DNA of 64,000 nucleotides, from the NCBI GenBank assembly GCA_963851085.1, contig CAWKNX010000010.1, positions 124,001-188,000 of the forward strand, given 5' to 3'. Source of the stretch: DATFVJ01 sp963851085. Lineage in GTDB: Bacteria; Actinomycetota; Actinomycetes; Streptosporangiales; Streptosporangiaceae. The translations under genes were made by a program, and so were the position numbers. Below, one piece after another: positions 42,621 through 52,066 of this stretch; position 1 is the first letter of the stretch, and every line of letters starts with the position of its first letter. A model generated the notes under the pieces. It did not search any database. It was not told the DNA's origin and was given only the letters and a program-made list of their open reading frames with translations.

Positions 42621-43189
42621 TCCCGAACGGCTGCCGCGTATCTGCCATGTCCTGAAAGTGGCACGGCCGAGGCCGGCACTGCGAGACCAATCGGCGGCTG
42701 CGGCCAGGCAGCGCAGGTGCGCCTGCCGACGGCGCGGCGCTATCCGGGGACACCCCGGACCCCGAAGTGCCGTCCGGCCAGGCGCCCTGCGCTACCCGTC
42801 CTGAAAAGTGGCACGCCCGCGGATGCGGACAGGAACGCCAGCGGGTACCGCGCTGGCGTTTCTGGCAAAAATACCTGATAACGCCTGAACCGGACTCCGG
42901 AGCCATACACGGTTAATGCCGGGTAACGCAGAGCGCCGAGGGCTTCCTAGGAAGCTGGCATGAATCGGCTTGGGCCGCTCTTTAGGTACGAAGGCCGTCG
43001 CATGGCGGGTAGCTCGCCGTTAGCGGCCAGGCGCGGTCACACGGCGAGGTATGTGCATAAAGGCGTTTACGGAGTTGCCGCCGCGGATAGGACATAATCG
43101 CGTGCGGAGGGATTGTCGGCATTACCGCGTGGGGGCGCGGTCGTAGATGTAGAGCCCGATGTGCGCCGGAATGTTCGACTTACGGGGGC
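42621..43189. other. Noncoding gap after cimA
   Basis: Starts with an AACGGCTGC element touching the cimA stop. It holds a direct repeat TCCTGAAAGTGGCAC / TCCTGAAAAGTGGCAC (42650 and 42799) and the terminator hairpin at 42834-42860. No gene seen. Confidence 0.5.
42834..42865 (+). terminator. Hairpin terminator downstream of cimA
   Basis: AACGCCAGCG (42834-42843) pairs with CGCTGGCGTT (42851-42860), 7-base loop, followed by TCTGG. Confidence 0.65.
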
Positions 43190-43265
43190 ATAGTGCTTTC
43201 GCGCGCTTTCTGGGTGGGGATTCACTCATGCGAAAACAACATCCTTGGTCGCAGCGGCGTGCCCG

Positions 43266-43458
43266 ACCCTGTTCCTGGCGTACTCGGCATCGCGGTGGCG
43301 CCGGCCAGGCCGGCCGTGGCGACGGATAGAACGGCCGCAACGGCGAGCGAACCGAGGGGGACAACGCCGCGACGTGGAATCCGACATTGATCGTGAACGT
43401 GCCTGAAGCGGCGGTCGCAGGGACGTACACGGGCACGGTCACGCATTCTGTGAGCTAG
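43266..43458. pseudogene. Remnant of a small secreted protein gene, apparently rearranged
   Basis: On the plus strand 43372-43458 reads TWNPTLIVNVPEAAVAGTYT and ends GTVTHSVS before TAG, a typical C-terminus of small secreted beta-sandwich proteins. Directly abutting it on the minus strand (about 43374 down to 43266) is a signal-peptide-like segment: RRG, then GSLAVAAVLSVATAGLAGAT. The two halves of what looks like one secreted protein lie head to head on opposite strands, with no open frame joining them. Two strong hairpins follow the plus-strand fragment, as after a real gene. Confidence 0.5.
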
Positions 43459-43473
43459 ACCCAGGGAGGAGTC

Positions 43474-43543
43474 GAGCGCGCTGCCCGCTCCGCGGGCAGC
43501 GCGCTCGTGTTACTGGTAGCCGGGGCGAAGCCCCGGCTACCAG
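43474..43543. terminator. Two consecutive perfect hairpins
   Basis: A 15-bp stem (43474-43488 with 43492-43506, 3-base loop) is followed by a 14-bp stem CTGGTAGCCGGGGC (43513-43526) with 43530-43543, GAA loop. No U-tract. They probably terminate the former gene upstream and/or the converging oxidoreductase gene. Confidence 0.7.
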
Positions 43544-43746
43544 CATGCTCGGGTTAGCTATCGCTGCCTCGCGGTGTGGTACCGACGGAACCGAGCAGCG
43601 CCTGCGGCCCGGCATCACAGGTGCGCCTGCGCGCGGCTGAACGCCGCTTTGGCGGGCGCACCCGCGCCGCTGGCTTTTGATGGTGGCACGACAGGCATCG
43701 GGTTGAGCGCTTACGGCGGTAAGTGCCCGGATTTATCCCGAGCCTT

Positions 43747-45345
43747 TCACGAGCCAAATCCTGTCAATGCCGAAGAACGCAGGATGGCCATGGCGGCGTT
43801 GTGGCCGCCGATTCCGCTGACCCCGCCGCCGCGGCGGGCGCCCGCGCCGCACAGCAGCACCCGGGGATGCGCAGTCTCGACTCCCCAGCGCCCGACTTCG
43901 TCCGGGTCCTCGGCGAACGGCCAGGACAGGTCGCCGTGGAAGATGTGGCCGCCGGGCAGCCCGAGCTCGGCCTCGAGATCGACGGGTGTCTTGACCTCGA
44001 GGCACGGCTCGCCATTGCCGTCGCGCAGCAGGCACTCTTCCACCGGTTCGCCGAGCACCGTGTTGATCGACCGCAGGGTCGCCTCAAGCGCCTCCTGCCG
44101 CGCCTGGTCAGGACGTTCGCGGAACAGGCGAGCGGGCATGTGCAGCCCGAACACCGTGAGGGTATGTGCACCGCTCGCGGCGAGCCCGGCTCCCAGAATC
44201 GAGGAATCGGTCAGCGTGTGACAGTAGACCTCGCACGGTGGCAGCGCGGGGATGCGCCCGGCCGCGGCCTGCTCGTACGCGGCCTCCAGATTCGCGTACC
44301 CCTCGTTGACATGGAAGGTCCCCGCGAAGGCGTGGCGAGGGCCGGTGGCCGGGTCACGAAGGCGGGGAAGTCGGGCCAGGACCATGTTGATCTTCAGTTG
44401 TGAGCCTTCCGGCGCGGGGCCGCCCAAGGTCCCGGCGGGGCCGGGACCTTGGGCGGAGCCGGCCCCCTCGCCGAGCAGCCGGGCCAGCGTGACGGGCGCG
44501 ACGTTAGAAAGGATGTGCGCCGCCCCGACCGCGTACTCGGATTCATCCTCGCGCACGGTGACCTCACCAGCCGGGTCGAGACCCACGACCCCGGCGCCGG
44601 TACGGATCTCGGCGCCTGCGCCGCACGCCGCGTCCCGCAGCGCGGCCGTGAGCGCGCCCATGCCGCCGACCGGCACCTGCCAGGCCCCGGTCCCGTTTCC
44701 GATCACGTGGTAGAGGAGACAGCGGTTCTGCCGCAGGCTCGGTTCTGTGGCGCGGGCGAACGTGCCGACGACGGCGTCGGTCGCCACGACCCCGCGCACC
44801 GTGTCATGGCCGAATTCGTGCTCCAGGGCCTCGCCGGCCGGCCGCTCCACCAGCATGTCCCATGCCGGGCCCGGGCCGGCGAGTGCGCGCGTCTCGCCGC
44901 GGGAGCGCAGCGGCTGCGTCATGGTCGGGAACAGCCGCCGCGCGAGGTCGCCGGTGGCGGCGTAGAAGTTCTGCCACGCCTGCCAGTCCTTGTCGCCGCC
45001 GGTGACCGCGGCGAACGACGCCGCGCTTCGCGCCGGATCAGCGCCGTCCACGATCAGGCCGCTGTCTCCGCACGGCGTATACGACGCGATGCGCCGCGCG
45101 CGGGTCCCGAAGCGGAGGCCCAGGTCGCTGACGATGCTCGCGGGCAGGAGGCTCACCAGGTAGGAGTAGCGGGACAGCCGCGCGTCGACGCCGGCGAAGG
45201 TCGCCGCGGATACGGTGGCCCCACCGACCTCGGGCAGGCGTTCGAGGACCAGGACCGACCGGCCGGCCTGGGCCAGGTAGGCGGCCGCGGTGAGGCCGTT
45301 GTGGCCGCCGCCCACGACGACGGCATCGAACCGGAAGGAGCGCAT
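43747..45345 (-). CDS. NAD(P)/FAD-dependent oxidoreductase, phytoene desaturase/PYROXD2-like
   Basis: About 532 aa. The dinucleotide-binding motif VVVGGGHNGLTAAAYLAQAG is at the N-terminus, followed by VLVLERLPEVGGAT. GGMGALTAALRDAACGAGAE mid-protein and the C-terminal FAD motif VLLCGAGARRGGGVSGIGGH are typical of the phytoene dehydrogenase-related (PYROXD2) group. The substrate is unknown; no carotenoid genes are nearby. ATG 45345 is used; GTG 45351 would add two residues. Monocistronic, convergent with the noncoding region to its left. Confidence 0.87.
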   Translation of the reverse strand: MRSFRFDAVVVGGGHNGLTAAAYLAQAGRSVLVLERLPEVGGATVSAATFAGVDARLSRYSYLVSLLPASIVSDLGLRFGTRARRIASYTPCGDSGLIVDGADPARSAASFAAVTGGDKDWQAWQNFYAATGDLARRLFPTMTQPLRSRGETRALAGPGPAWDMLVERPAGEALEHEFGHDTVRGVVATDAVVGTFARATEPSLRQNRCLLYHVIGNGTGAWQVPVGGMGALTAALRDAACGAGAEIRTGAGVVGLDPAGEVTVREDESEYAVGAAHILSNVAPVTLARLLGEGAGSAQGPGPAGTLGGPAPEGSQLKINMVLARLPRLRDPATGPRHAFAGTFHVNEGYANLEAAYEQAAAGRIPALPPCEVYCHTLTDSSILGAGLAASGAHTLTVFGLHMPARLFRERPDQARQEALEATLRSINTVLGEPVEECLLRDGNGEPCLEVKTPVDLEAELGLPGGHIFHGDLSWPFAEDPDEVGRWGVETAHPRVLLCGAGARRGGGVSGIGGHNAAMAILRSSALTGFGS

Positions 45346-45511
45346 AGCCACAAGTCTCGCGCAGCCACGTCCTATCGGTGCCGGCGCGCGCGTGGGCTGT
45401 GGATGCGATCCCCCGCACCCGGAGGTTGTCCACAGCCGGGACCCTTACACCGGCGCCGCCCGGGCCGGATCCGGGATTGACCACGGCCCGCGGGCGGCTG
45501 GACCGGCCTAG

Positions 45512-47182
45512 CTAGCGTCCGGGCGCGGCGGCGGCGCGGGCAGCGGCCGGTGCCGTGGCGGCGAGAGCGGCCTGCGCGGCGGCCTCGCATTCGGCCAGCG
45601 TCCGGTCGGCCAGGGCGGCGCGGACCTCGGCGATGCTTGGCGCCGCCATCGACAGGCTTGTCACCCCGAGGCCCGTGAGCACGACGGCAAGCAGCGGGTC
45701 GCCCGCCGCCTCGCCGCAAACGCTCACCGGCTTTCCCGCTGCCCGGCCTGCGGTCGCGGTCATCGTGATGAGCTGCAACAGCGCTGGCTGCCATGGGTCG
45801 AGTAGCGGGGCAAGCGCGCCGGCCTGCCGGTCAGCGGCGAACGTGTACTGGCTCAGGTCGTTGGTGCCGATCGAGACGAAGTCGACGTGCGGCATGATCT
45901 GCGCCGCGCAGAGCGCCGCCGCCGGGACCTCGATCATCACGCCTGCGGTCGGCAGCCCGTGCCCACGCACCCGATCCGCGAACGCCGCCGCCTCCGCCGG
46001 TGTCGACACCATCGGCGCCATCACCCATACGTCGGCACCGGTGTCCTTGGCGGCATGCGCGAGCGCCTCGATCTGCACGTCGTACAGGTCCGGAACCAGC
46101 CGGTCGAGCCGCAGGCCGCGGATGCCCAGGGCCGGATTCGGTTCGGCCTGCTGGGTCGCGAACGCCAGTGGCTTGTCCGCACCCGCATCCAGCGTGCGCA
46201 CGACGACCTTTCGGCCCCGCAGACCGGCCAGGATCTCGGCGTAGGTGGCCCGCTGCTCCTCGCCGGTGGGGGCATCGCGGCGGTCCAGGAAAAGGAACTC
46301 GGTGCGCAGCAGCCCGATGCCGTCGGCGTTCGCGGCGAGGACGCCTGGCACGTCGGCGGGCCCGCCGACGTTGGCGAGCAGTTTCACCGGATGGCCGTCC
46401 CTGGTCCGGCCCGGGCCGCGCGCGGCGGCGATCCGGGCGGCCCGCTCCGCGCTTCGCCGTGCGGACCGTTCGATCTCCGCCGGGGTCGGGTCGATCAGGA
46501 CGATGCCGGTGGAGCCGTCGACGGCGACCACCGTGCCGTCGCCGACCGACAGTGCTCCGGCGCACGAGACGACGGCCGGGATCCCGAGCGTCTTCGCCAG
46601 AATCGCGGTGTGACTCGTGGGGCCACCGGACTCGGTGACGATCGCGAGCACGGTCGCCGGATCGAGCGTCGCGGTGTCCGCGGGCGCGAGGTCGCGGGCC
46701 AGCAGCACGAACGGGTGACCCGGCGAGGGGACGCCCGGCATCGGCTCGCCCAGGAGCAGCGCGACCGCGCGGTTCGCGATGTCGTCCAGATCGGCGGCAC
46801 GTTCGGCGAGGTAACCGCCGGCCGACTCAAGCATCGCCCGGTATGCCGCGAGGGCCTCGCTGACCGCCCATGGTGCGGGCCGGCCGGACCGCACCAGGTC
46901 CCGCACCTGGGTGGCGAGCGCCGGGTCGCAGGCCATCATCGCCTCGGCCACGAGCACGTCCGCCGCCTGGCCGCCGGCGGCTGCCGCACGGCTCTGGAAG
47001 AATTCGCCCACTGCCTCGAGCGCGGCGGCGGCGCGGTGTGCTTCCGCGTCGGTGTCAGCCACGGTGTACGGGGCGGCCGGCAGCGCCGGCGGGGTGCCGA
47101 GCCGAGCGGCCGGGCCGGTCGCCGAGCCGGCGCTCACACCGAGGCCACGCAGGTCCCTGGTCGTGGCATTCACCGTATTCAC
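45512..47182 (-). CDS. ptsI: Phosphoenolpyruvate-protein phosphotransferase (PTS enzyme I)
   Basis: 556-aa Enzyme I that takes phosphate from PEP and passes it to HPr. The phosphorylated His is in GGPTSHTAILAKTLGIPAVV; the PEP-binding TIM barrel has LRTEFLFLDR, and the C-terminal Cys motif is VSVCGEAAGDP. It is last in the leftward fructose PTS operon; its ATG (47182) overlaps the ptsH stop by 4 bp. Intact, unlike fruK and fruA upstream. Confidence 0.96.
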   Translation of the reverse strand: MNTVNATTRDLRGLGVSAGSATGPAARLGTPPALPAAPYTVADTDAEAHRAAAALEAVGEFFQSRAAAAGGQAADVLVAEAMMACDPALATQVRDLVRSGRPAPWAVSEALAAYRAMLESAGGYLAERAADLDDIANRAVALLLGEPMPGVPSPGHPFVLLARDLAPADTATLDPATVLAIVTESGGPTSHTAILAKTLGIPAVVSCAGALSVGDGTVVAVDGSTGIVLIDPTPAEIERSARRSAERAARIAAARGPGRTRDGHPVKLLANVGGPADVPGVLAANADGIGLLRTEFLFLDRRDAPTGEEQRATYAEILAGLRGRKVVVRTLDAGADKPLAFATQQAEPNPALGIRGLRLDRLVPDLYDVQIEALAHAAKDTGADVWVMAPMVSTPAEAAAFADRVRGHGLPTAGVMIEVPAAALCAAQIMPHVDFVSIGTNDLSQYTFAADRQAGALAPLLDPWQPALLQLITMTATAGRAAGKPVSVCGEAAGDPLLAVVLTGLGVTSLSMAAPSIAEVRAALADRTLAECEAAAQAALAATAPAAARAAAAPGR

Positions 47183-47454
47183 CGCTCCTCGTCGTGATTG
47201 ACCGCGACGATGGCCGCGAGTTCGTCGAGCACTGCCGCGGCGCCGGCGCCCTCGGCGGAGAGGACGACGGTGTCGCCGCCGCGGGCGTCGAGGCCGAGGA
47301 CCGACAAGATCGATCGCGCGTCGACCGGGTCGCCGCCGTTCTTTGCTATCGCGACCCGAACCGGCGCCCTGGCAGCGGCCTGAACGAACAGCGACGCGGG
47401 GCGGGCGTGCAGCCCGACAGAGGATCCGACGACGACCTCACGCTCAGCCATCAC
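47179..47454 (-). CDS. ptsH: HPr phosphocarrier protein
   Basis: 91 aa, MAEREVVVGSSVGLHARPAS. The phospho-accepting His is in GLHARPAS (about residue 15). The regulatory Ser-46 region reads DARSILSVLGLDARGGD; the usual HPr kinase-type Ser context is present but Actinobacteria generally lack that kinase. It overlaps fruA upstream and ptsI downstream by 4 bp each. Confidence 0.95.
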   Translation of the reverse strand: MMAEREVVVGSSVGLHARPASLFVQAAARAPVRVAIAKNGGDPVDARSILSVLGLDARGGDTVVLSAEGAGAAAVLDELAAIVAVNHDEER

Positions 47455-49017
47455 GCACTCACCGCAACCCGCTCATTGCTGGCGTCGGTCACGTCGGCCC
47501 GGGCATCGGCCGACGTGGAATCGCGCAACGTCTTGAGCGCGATCACGCAAACGGCGCTGACGACGACCCCGGCCGCAATGGCGACGAGGTACAGCAGGGG
47601 CCTGCCGACCAGGCCGATGACCCAGATTCCGCCATGCGGAGCCAGCGAAGTCACGCCGAACGCCATCGACAGCGCTCCCGCTGTTGCGCTGCCTGCCATC
47701 AGTGACGGGATGACCCGCAGCGGGTCGGCCGCGGCGAACGGGATCGCACCCTCGGTGATGAAGGACAGGCCGAGCAACCAGGCAGCCTCGCCCGCGGTGC
47801 GCTCGGCGGGAGTGAACAACCGCTTGCGCACCACACTCGCGAGAGCCAGGGCGATGGGCGGCGTCATGCCGGCCGCCATCACCGCGGCCATCACCTTGGT
47901 GTCGCCGCTGGCCAGGCTGGCCAGCCCGAACGTGTAGGCGACCTTGTTGACGGGCCCGCCCATGTCGAATGCCATCATCGCGCCGAGCAGCAGGCCGAGC
48001 AGGGCCGCGTTCGCGCCGGAAAGGGTGTGCAGCCAGTTGGTCATCGAGGTCGTGGCGGCAGCGACCGGGCGCCCGACACCGGCGGCCATGACGACGCCGA
48101 CGACCGCGGCCGACAGCAGCGGGATGACCACGACCGGCATGATTCCGGCGAACGCGCGCGGGACCCGTACCCGCTTCAGCGCCATCACGACGGCGCCGGC
48201 CAGCAGGCCGCCGATGAGCCCGCCAAGGAACCCTGCGCCGGTCGCGGTGGCGATCAGGCCGGCGACGAAACCGGGGACCAGGCCCATCCGGTCGGCCATC
48301 GCGAAGGCGATGAAACCGGCGAGCACCGGAACCAGCATGAAGAATGCCACCTTGCCGATGAGGAACAACAGCCCGGCGTATCCCGCGGCGTGGATGACCG
48401 CGCTGACATCGAAGCCCTCGATGCCGGTGATGACGCCGTGGTAGGTGTGGCCGTGGAAGGTGCCGCCGAAGACCTTGCTGGCCACCTGCGGCCCGCCCCA
48501 GATAAAGGAGATGGCGATGAGAATGCCGCCGGCGGCGACGAACGGGATCATGTAACTGACACCGGTCATCAGCCACTGACGAAGCCGGGTGCCGAAGCCG
48601 GCATCCTTGTCGACCTTGGTCGTCAGCCCCGCGAACGCGTCGCGGCCTGCGCTGGCGGCGCGTGCGGCGCCGGCTCGCCCGGTGGCGGCGCCTGGTGCGG
48701 TTCGGCCGGGCCGGCCTCCGCCGCGTGGACCGCTTCCTCGATCAGCTCCCGGCCGGCGTTGATGGCGCGCTTGACCGGGGCGGTGACGAGCGGCTTGCCG
48801 CTGAACCGCTCGCGGTCACGCACCTCGACGTCGGCGGCGAAGATGACCGCGTCTGCGGCGGCGATGACATCGGCGGGGATCGGGTCGGCGCCGCCGGCGC
48901 CCTGGGTCTCCACCGTCATGGTATGACCGGCCGCCTTGGCGGCCTGCTCGAGGACTCGGCGGCCATGTAGGTGTGTGCGATTCCGGTGGGGCACGAGGTT
49001 ACGGCGACGAATTTCAC
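47451..49017 (-). pseudogene. fruA: PTS fructose transporter EIIBC (fruA) with two apparent frameshifts
   Basis: Coding continues in three different frames. GTG 49017 opens MKFVAVTSCPTGIAHTYMAA, the EIIB N-terminus with its phospho-Cys. At 48954/48955 one G appears missing (GAG then TCC instead of GAGGTCC), after which EIIB continues as VLEQAAKAAGHTMTVETQGA. In the Pro-rich linker near 48690 a second net -1 change leads to EIIC, which runs intact to 47451 (AFAGLTTKVDKDAGFGTRL, MTGVSYMIPFVAAGGILIA, many TM helices). Either the gene is inactivated or the assembly has two single-base errors. GTG overlaps the EIIA stop. Confidence 0.8.
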
Positions 49018-49469
49018 TGCCCCAGCACCTCCTTTGTGACGACGTCCACGACGGCTTGCGCGTCGGGGGCAGCGGCGAGTGCCTCACGGAACGAGGCGTG
49101 GACAAGGCGGCGGGCTAGCGCCGCGAGGATGGTCATGTGCTCGGAGCCGCCACCTTCGGGCGCGGCAATGAGGAAGATGAGGTGCGCGGGACCGTCGGCG
49201 GCGCCGAAGTCCACACCGGCCGTGCTGCGCGCGAACGCGAGCGTCGGCTCGGTGACATGCGGAGAACGGGCGTGCGGGATGCCGATCCCGCCTTCGATGC
49301 CCGTCGGCATCTGCTCCTCGCGCCTGCGCACGTCGGCGAGGAATCCGTCGAGGTCGGTGACTCTTCCTTCCTTGACGAGCCGCAGTGCGAGCTGGCGGAT
49401 GGCGCTGCGCCGGTCGGCCGCATCGAGGTCGAGGTCGACGAGTTCTGGCGTGATGATCGGGCTTGTCAT
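49014..49469 (-). CDS. PTS fructose EIIA component
   Basis: 151-aa EIIA(Fru)/Mtl-type domain. The phospho-His is in GIEGGIGIPHARSPHVTEPT; VDFGAADGPAHLIFLIAAPE is typical. It takes phosphate from HPr and gives it to EIIB. It lies between fruK and fruA in the operon and ends with TGA overlapping the fruA GTG (49014-49017). Confidence 0.94.
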   Translation of the reverse strand: MTSPIITPELVDLDLDAADRRSAIRQLALRLVKEGRVTDLDGFLADVRRREEQMPTGIEGGIGIPHARSPHVTEPTLAFARSTAGVDFGAADGPAHLIFLIAAPEGGGSEHMTILAALARRLVHASFREALAAAPDAQAVVDVVTKEVLGQ

Positions 49470-49491
49470 GGGTGCTCCTGGAGGGGTGGAC

Positions 49492-49573
49492 GGCGAAATC
49501 CGTGGCGGTTAGGCGAGATCCGTGGCGGTCATCAGGCGAGATCCTGGCGGTCAGGCGAGATCCGTGGCGGTCA
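49492..49573 (-). repeat. Tandem repeat spanning the fruK stop codon
   Basis: Four units of about 20 bp beginning GGCGAGATCC (or GGCGAAATCC) at 49492, 49512, 49535 and 49554. The fruK stop (49551-49553) is inside the array, so the 3' end of fruK (ATDLA, TGA) has been reiterated downstream towards the EIIA gene. Confidence 0.9.
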
Positions 49574-50481
49574 GGTCGGTGAGGTGGATGCCGGCGCGGA
49601 CGATGTCAGGTGGCCCCGGCATGCGTGAGCCGGGCAGCGCAGTGGCGGCACTGCCCCATGCGACGGCTTCCCGCAGCGCGCCGGGCCCGTCGCCGCCGGC
49701 CGCGAGGTAACCGGCGAGCAGCGCGTCACCGGCCCCGACGGTGCTGCGCGGCTGGATGTCCGGTGCGGTGGCGTGCCAGGCCGCGTCGTGGCCGACGAGC
49801 ACGGCGCCGCCAGGACCCAGGCTGGTGAGCACGGCCGGTACGCCGCGGGCGGTCAGCGTCCTCGCGGCATGGACGACGTCGGGGATCGTGTCGATGCTGC
49901 GTCCGGTGAGTTCCGCGAGCTCATCCCGGTTCGGCTTGACGAGATCGGGGCAGCGCGGCGATGGCCTTCGCCAGTGGCGGTCCCGAGCTGTCGATGGCGA
50001 CGCGCGGGCCGCTGCCGCTGATGTGCCGGACCAGGCCCGCGTACCAGTCCATGGGAGCGCCCGGCGAGAGGCTGCCGCACAGCACGACCCAGTCGGCGCG
50101 GGCGGCGACGTCCGCGAGGGTGGCGGCAAGTGCGTCGAGCTCCGGCATCGAGAGGCGTGGGCCGGGCTCGTTGAGCTTCGTGGTGGTGCCATCGGCTTCG
50201 ACCACGGTCACGTTCGCCCGGATCGAGCCGGAAATGCGGACGGTGAGCAGGTCGAGGCCCGAGCCGGTGAGCAGGGCCTCCAACTGTGCGCCCTCCGCGC
50301 CGCCGCTCGGCAGCACGGCGGTGGCCTTCCGGCCATGGGCGGCGAGGGCGCGGGCGACGTTGACGCCCTTGCCGCCCGCGTCGACACGGGACGCGAGGGC
50401 ACGGATGACCGCGCCGCGGCGCAGCCTCGCGACCTCGACGGTGCGGTCCACGCTCGGGTTGGCGGTGAGGGTGACGATCAT
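49551..50481 (-). pseudogene. fruK: 1-phosphofructokinase (fruK) with one apparent frameshift
   Basis: The N-terminal frame (MIVTLTANPSVDRTVEVARL to PLAKAIAAL) and the C-terminal frame (PDLVKPNRDELAELTGRSID to the end) are both clear PfkB-family sequence, including the STVGAGDALLAGY anion-hole/catalytic Asp motif. They are joined at a C4 run (49947-49950), where one extra C shifts frame and would truncate the protein at about 186 aa. Correct length (about 310 aa) is restored by removing one base. Sequencing error is a real alternative. Start ATG overlaps the fruR stop. Confidence 0.82.
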
Positions 50482-51239
50482 GCGCGCACCACCGTCACGC
50501 CGTGGGCCTCGAATTCGGCGATGAGGTCGCCGTCGGCGCCGCTGTCGGTGATGACGGTGTCGACGTCGGTCAGCTCGCCGAAGCGGGCGAAGTAGTCGGT
50601 ACCGAGCTTGCTGTGGTCCGCGACGACCACGGCTCGCCGTGCCGCCCGGATCATCGCGCGTTTGGCGGCCGCCTCGGACTGGTCGGGGGTGGTCAGGCCG
50701 TGGGCGACGGAGACGCCGTTGGCGCCGAGGAAGGCGATGTCGACGCGGACGCTGCTGAGCGCGCTGGTGGCCCAGTCGCCGACGCCGGCCAGCGTGCGCG
50801 AGCGCACGCGGCCCCCGGTCACGAGGACTTGCAGGTTAGGCCGGACCGACAAGGTGAGGGCGATCGGGAGGGAGTTGGTTACCACGGTCAGCTCGCGGTC
50901 GGGCGGCAGCAGGTCCGCGATCCGCGCGGTGGTCGTCCCTGAGTCGAGCAAGATCGCCCCCTCTGGCGGAAGCTCGGCGAGAGCGGCCTTCGCGATCCGC
51001 TCCTTTTCTTCCTGGAATCGTTCGGCGCGCTGGCCGACGGCGGGCTCGAAGCCGAGACGCTCCATCGGGATGGCGCCCCCGTGGACGCGGCGCAGCAGTC
51101 CCTGGCGCTCGAGCGAGGTCAGGTCACGGCGCACCGTCTCCGGTGTCACCTCCAGTTCGGCCGCCAGTGTCGTGACGTCGACCCGGCCCTGCGCACGGGC
51201 GCGGTTGACGATCAGCTGGAGTCGCTCTTCCGCGTACAC
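50478..51239 (-). CDS. DeoR-family transcriptional regulator of the fructose operon
   Basis: 253 aa from GTG 51239 (MYAEERLQLIVNRARAQGRV). DeoR helix-turn-helix VDVTTLAAELEVTPETVRRD and LERQGLLRRVHGGAIP, then the sugar-phosphate-binding domain (LLDSGTTTARIADLLP, VTNSLPIALTLS, FLGANGVSVAHGLTTPD). It probably represses the operon until fructose-1-phosphate accumulates. ATG 51260 is an alternative, but it would leave only about 7 nt of leader after the predicted promoter. Its stop overlaps the fruK start by 4 bp. Confidence 0.9.
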   Translation of the reverse strand: MYAEERLQLIVNRARAQGRVDVTTLAAELEVTPETVRRDLTSLERQGLLRRVHGGAIPMERLGFEPAVGQRAERFQEEKERIAKAALAELPPEGAILLDSGTTTARIADLLPPDRELTVVTNSLPIALTLSVRPNLQVLVTGGRVRSRTLAGVGDWATSALSSVRVDIAFLGANGVSVAHGLTTPDQSEAAAKRAMIRAARRAVVVADHSKLGTDYFARFGELTDVDTVITDSGADGDLIAEFEAHGVTVVRA

Positions 51240-51273
51240 CTGCGTTCCTATCCGTTTCATCTGTGTTTTTCTT

Positions 51274-51302
51274 TGTTTACGCCCGATTCTGATTGATGTC
51301 AA
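51274..51302 (-). promoter_or_regulatory. Promoter of the fru-pts operon
   Basis: On the minus strand TTGACA (51302-51297) and TAAACA (51279-51274) are separated by exactly 17 bp, an excellent sigma70-type promoter about 35 bp before GTG 51239. Confidence 0.75.
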
Positions 51303-51374
51303 GACCCCGGCGAGGGCTAGCGCGACTGTCAGTACCGCCTGCGAAGGTGGCGGGCATGAGCAGTAGGAGGCACC

Positions 51375-51950
51375 ATGACTGTTGTGAGCACTACCGAGTG
51401 GCCGGCGGCCGGGCAGCCGTTCACCGTCGGCGAGCTCGACCGGATGCCCGATGACGGCCGCCGGTACGAACTCCTGGACGGGGCACTTATCGTGAGCCCC
51501 CGGCCGACCACGATTCATCAGCTCGTCGCGTTCAGGCTGGCCCGCGAGCTTGATCAAGCGTGCCCAGACGGTTTGTTCGTCATGCCGGAGCCCGCCGTTC
51601 AGCTGAGCGACCAGACGGAGTTCGATCCGGACATCGTCGTGGTGCGCCGTGAGCATGTCGGCGGGGCCAAGGTCACGGAGCCGCCGTTGCTGGCGGTTGA
51701 AGTGCGCTCGCCGAGCACGGCCCTGATCGACCTGAACAGGAAGAAGGCCGCGTACGAAGCTTTCGGTGTGCCGTCGTACTGGATCGTCGTGCCAGATAGA
51801 GCCCGCCCTGAGCTGATCGTGTTCGAACTGGTGGACGGGCGCTATGGGGAGGTAGCGCACGTCACCGGCGACGAGGGGCTCCGATTGGAGCGGCCGTTCG
51901 CGGTCGAGGTGGTTCCTGCGCGCCTTATCGCGGGCCTTTTCACGCACTGA
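51375..51950 (+). CDS. Uma2 family endonuclease-like protein, copy 1
   Basis: 191 aa. Uma2 (DUF820) PD-(D/E)xK-fold protein: RMPDDGRRYELLDGALIVSP, FDPDIVVVRREHVGG, PPLLAVEVRSPST and DLNRKKAAYEAFGVPSYWIV contain the D, E and K expected for the catalytic core. The role of Uma2 proteins is unsettled. First of three tandem copies that are almost identical except for about residues 48-68 (here HQLVAFRLARELDQACPDGL). RBS AGGAGG precedes ATG. Confidence 0.9.
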   Translation: MTVVSTTEWPAAGQPFTVGELDRMPDDGRRYELLDGALIVSPRPTTIHQLVAFRLARELDQACPDGLFVMPEPAVQLSDQTEFDPDIVVVRREHVGGAKVTEPPLLAVEVRSPSTALIDLNRKKAAYEAFGVPSYWIVVPDRARPELIVFELVDGRYGEVAHVTGDEGLRLERPFAVEVVPARLIAGLFTH

Positions 51951-52066
51951 TCGAGCGACGGGCCCGCACGGTTGCTGCCTGCCGTCGGCAACCGGCGAGC
52001 GCCGAGCGAGCTGAGATTTGTCGGTACCTCCTGCCAAGGTGGCGGGCATGACCCGCGGGAGGCACC

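Noticed and set aside
47451..50481. Programmed frameshifting in fruK/fruA
   Set aside because: Three separate shifts at unrelated sites, one in a homopolymer run, fit mutation or assembly error better than a regulated event.
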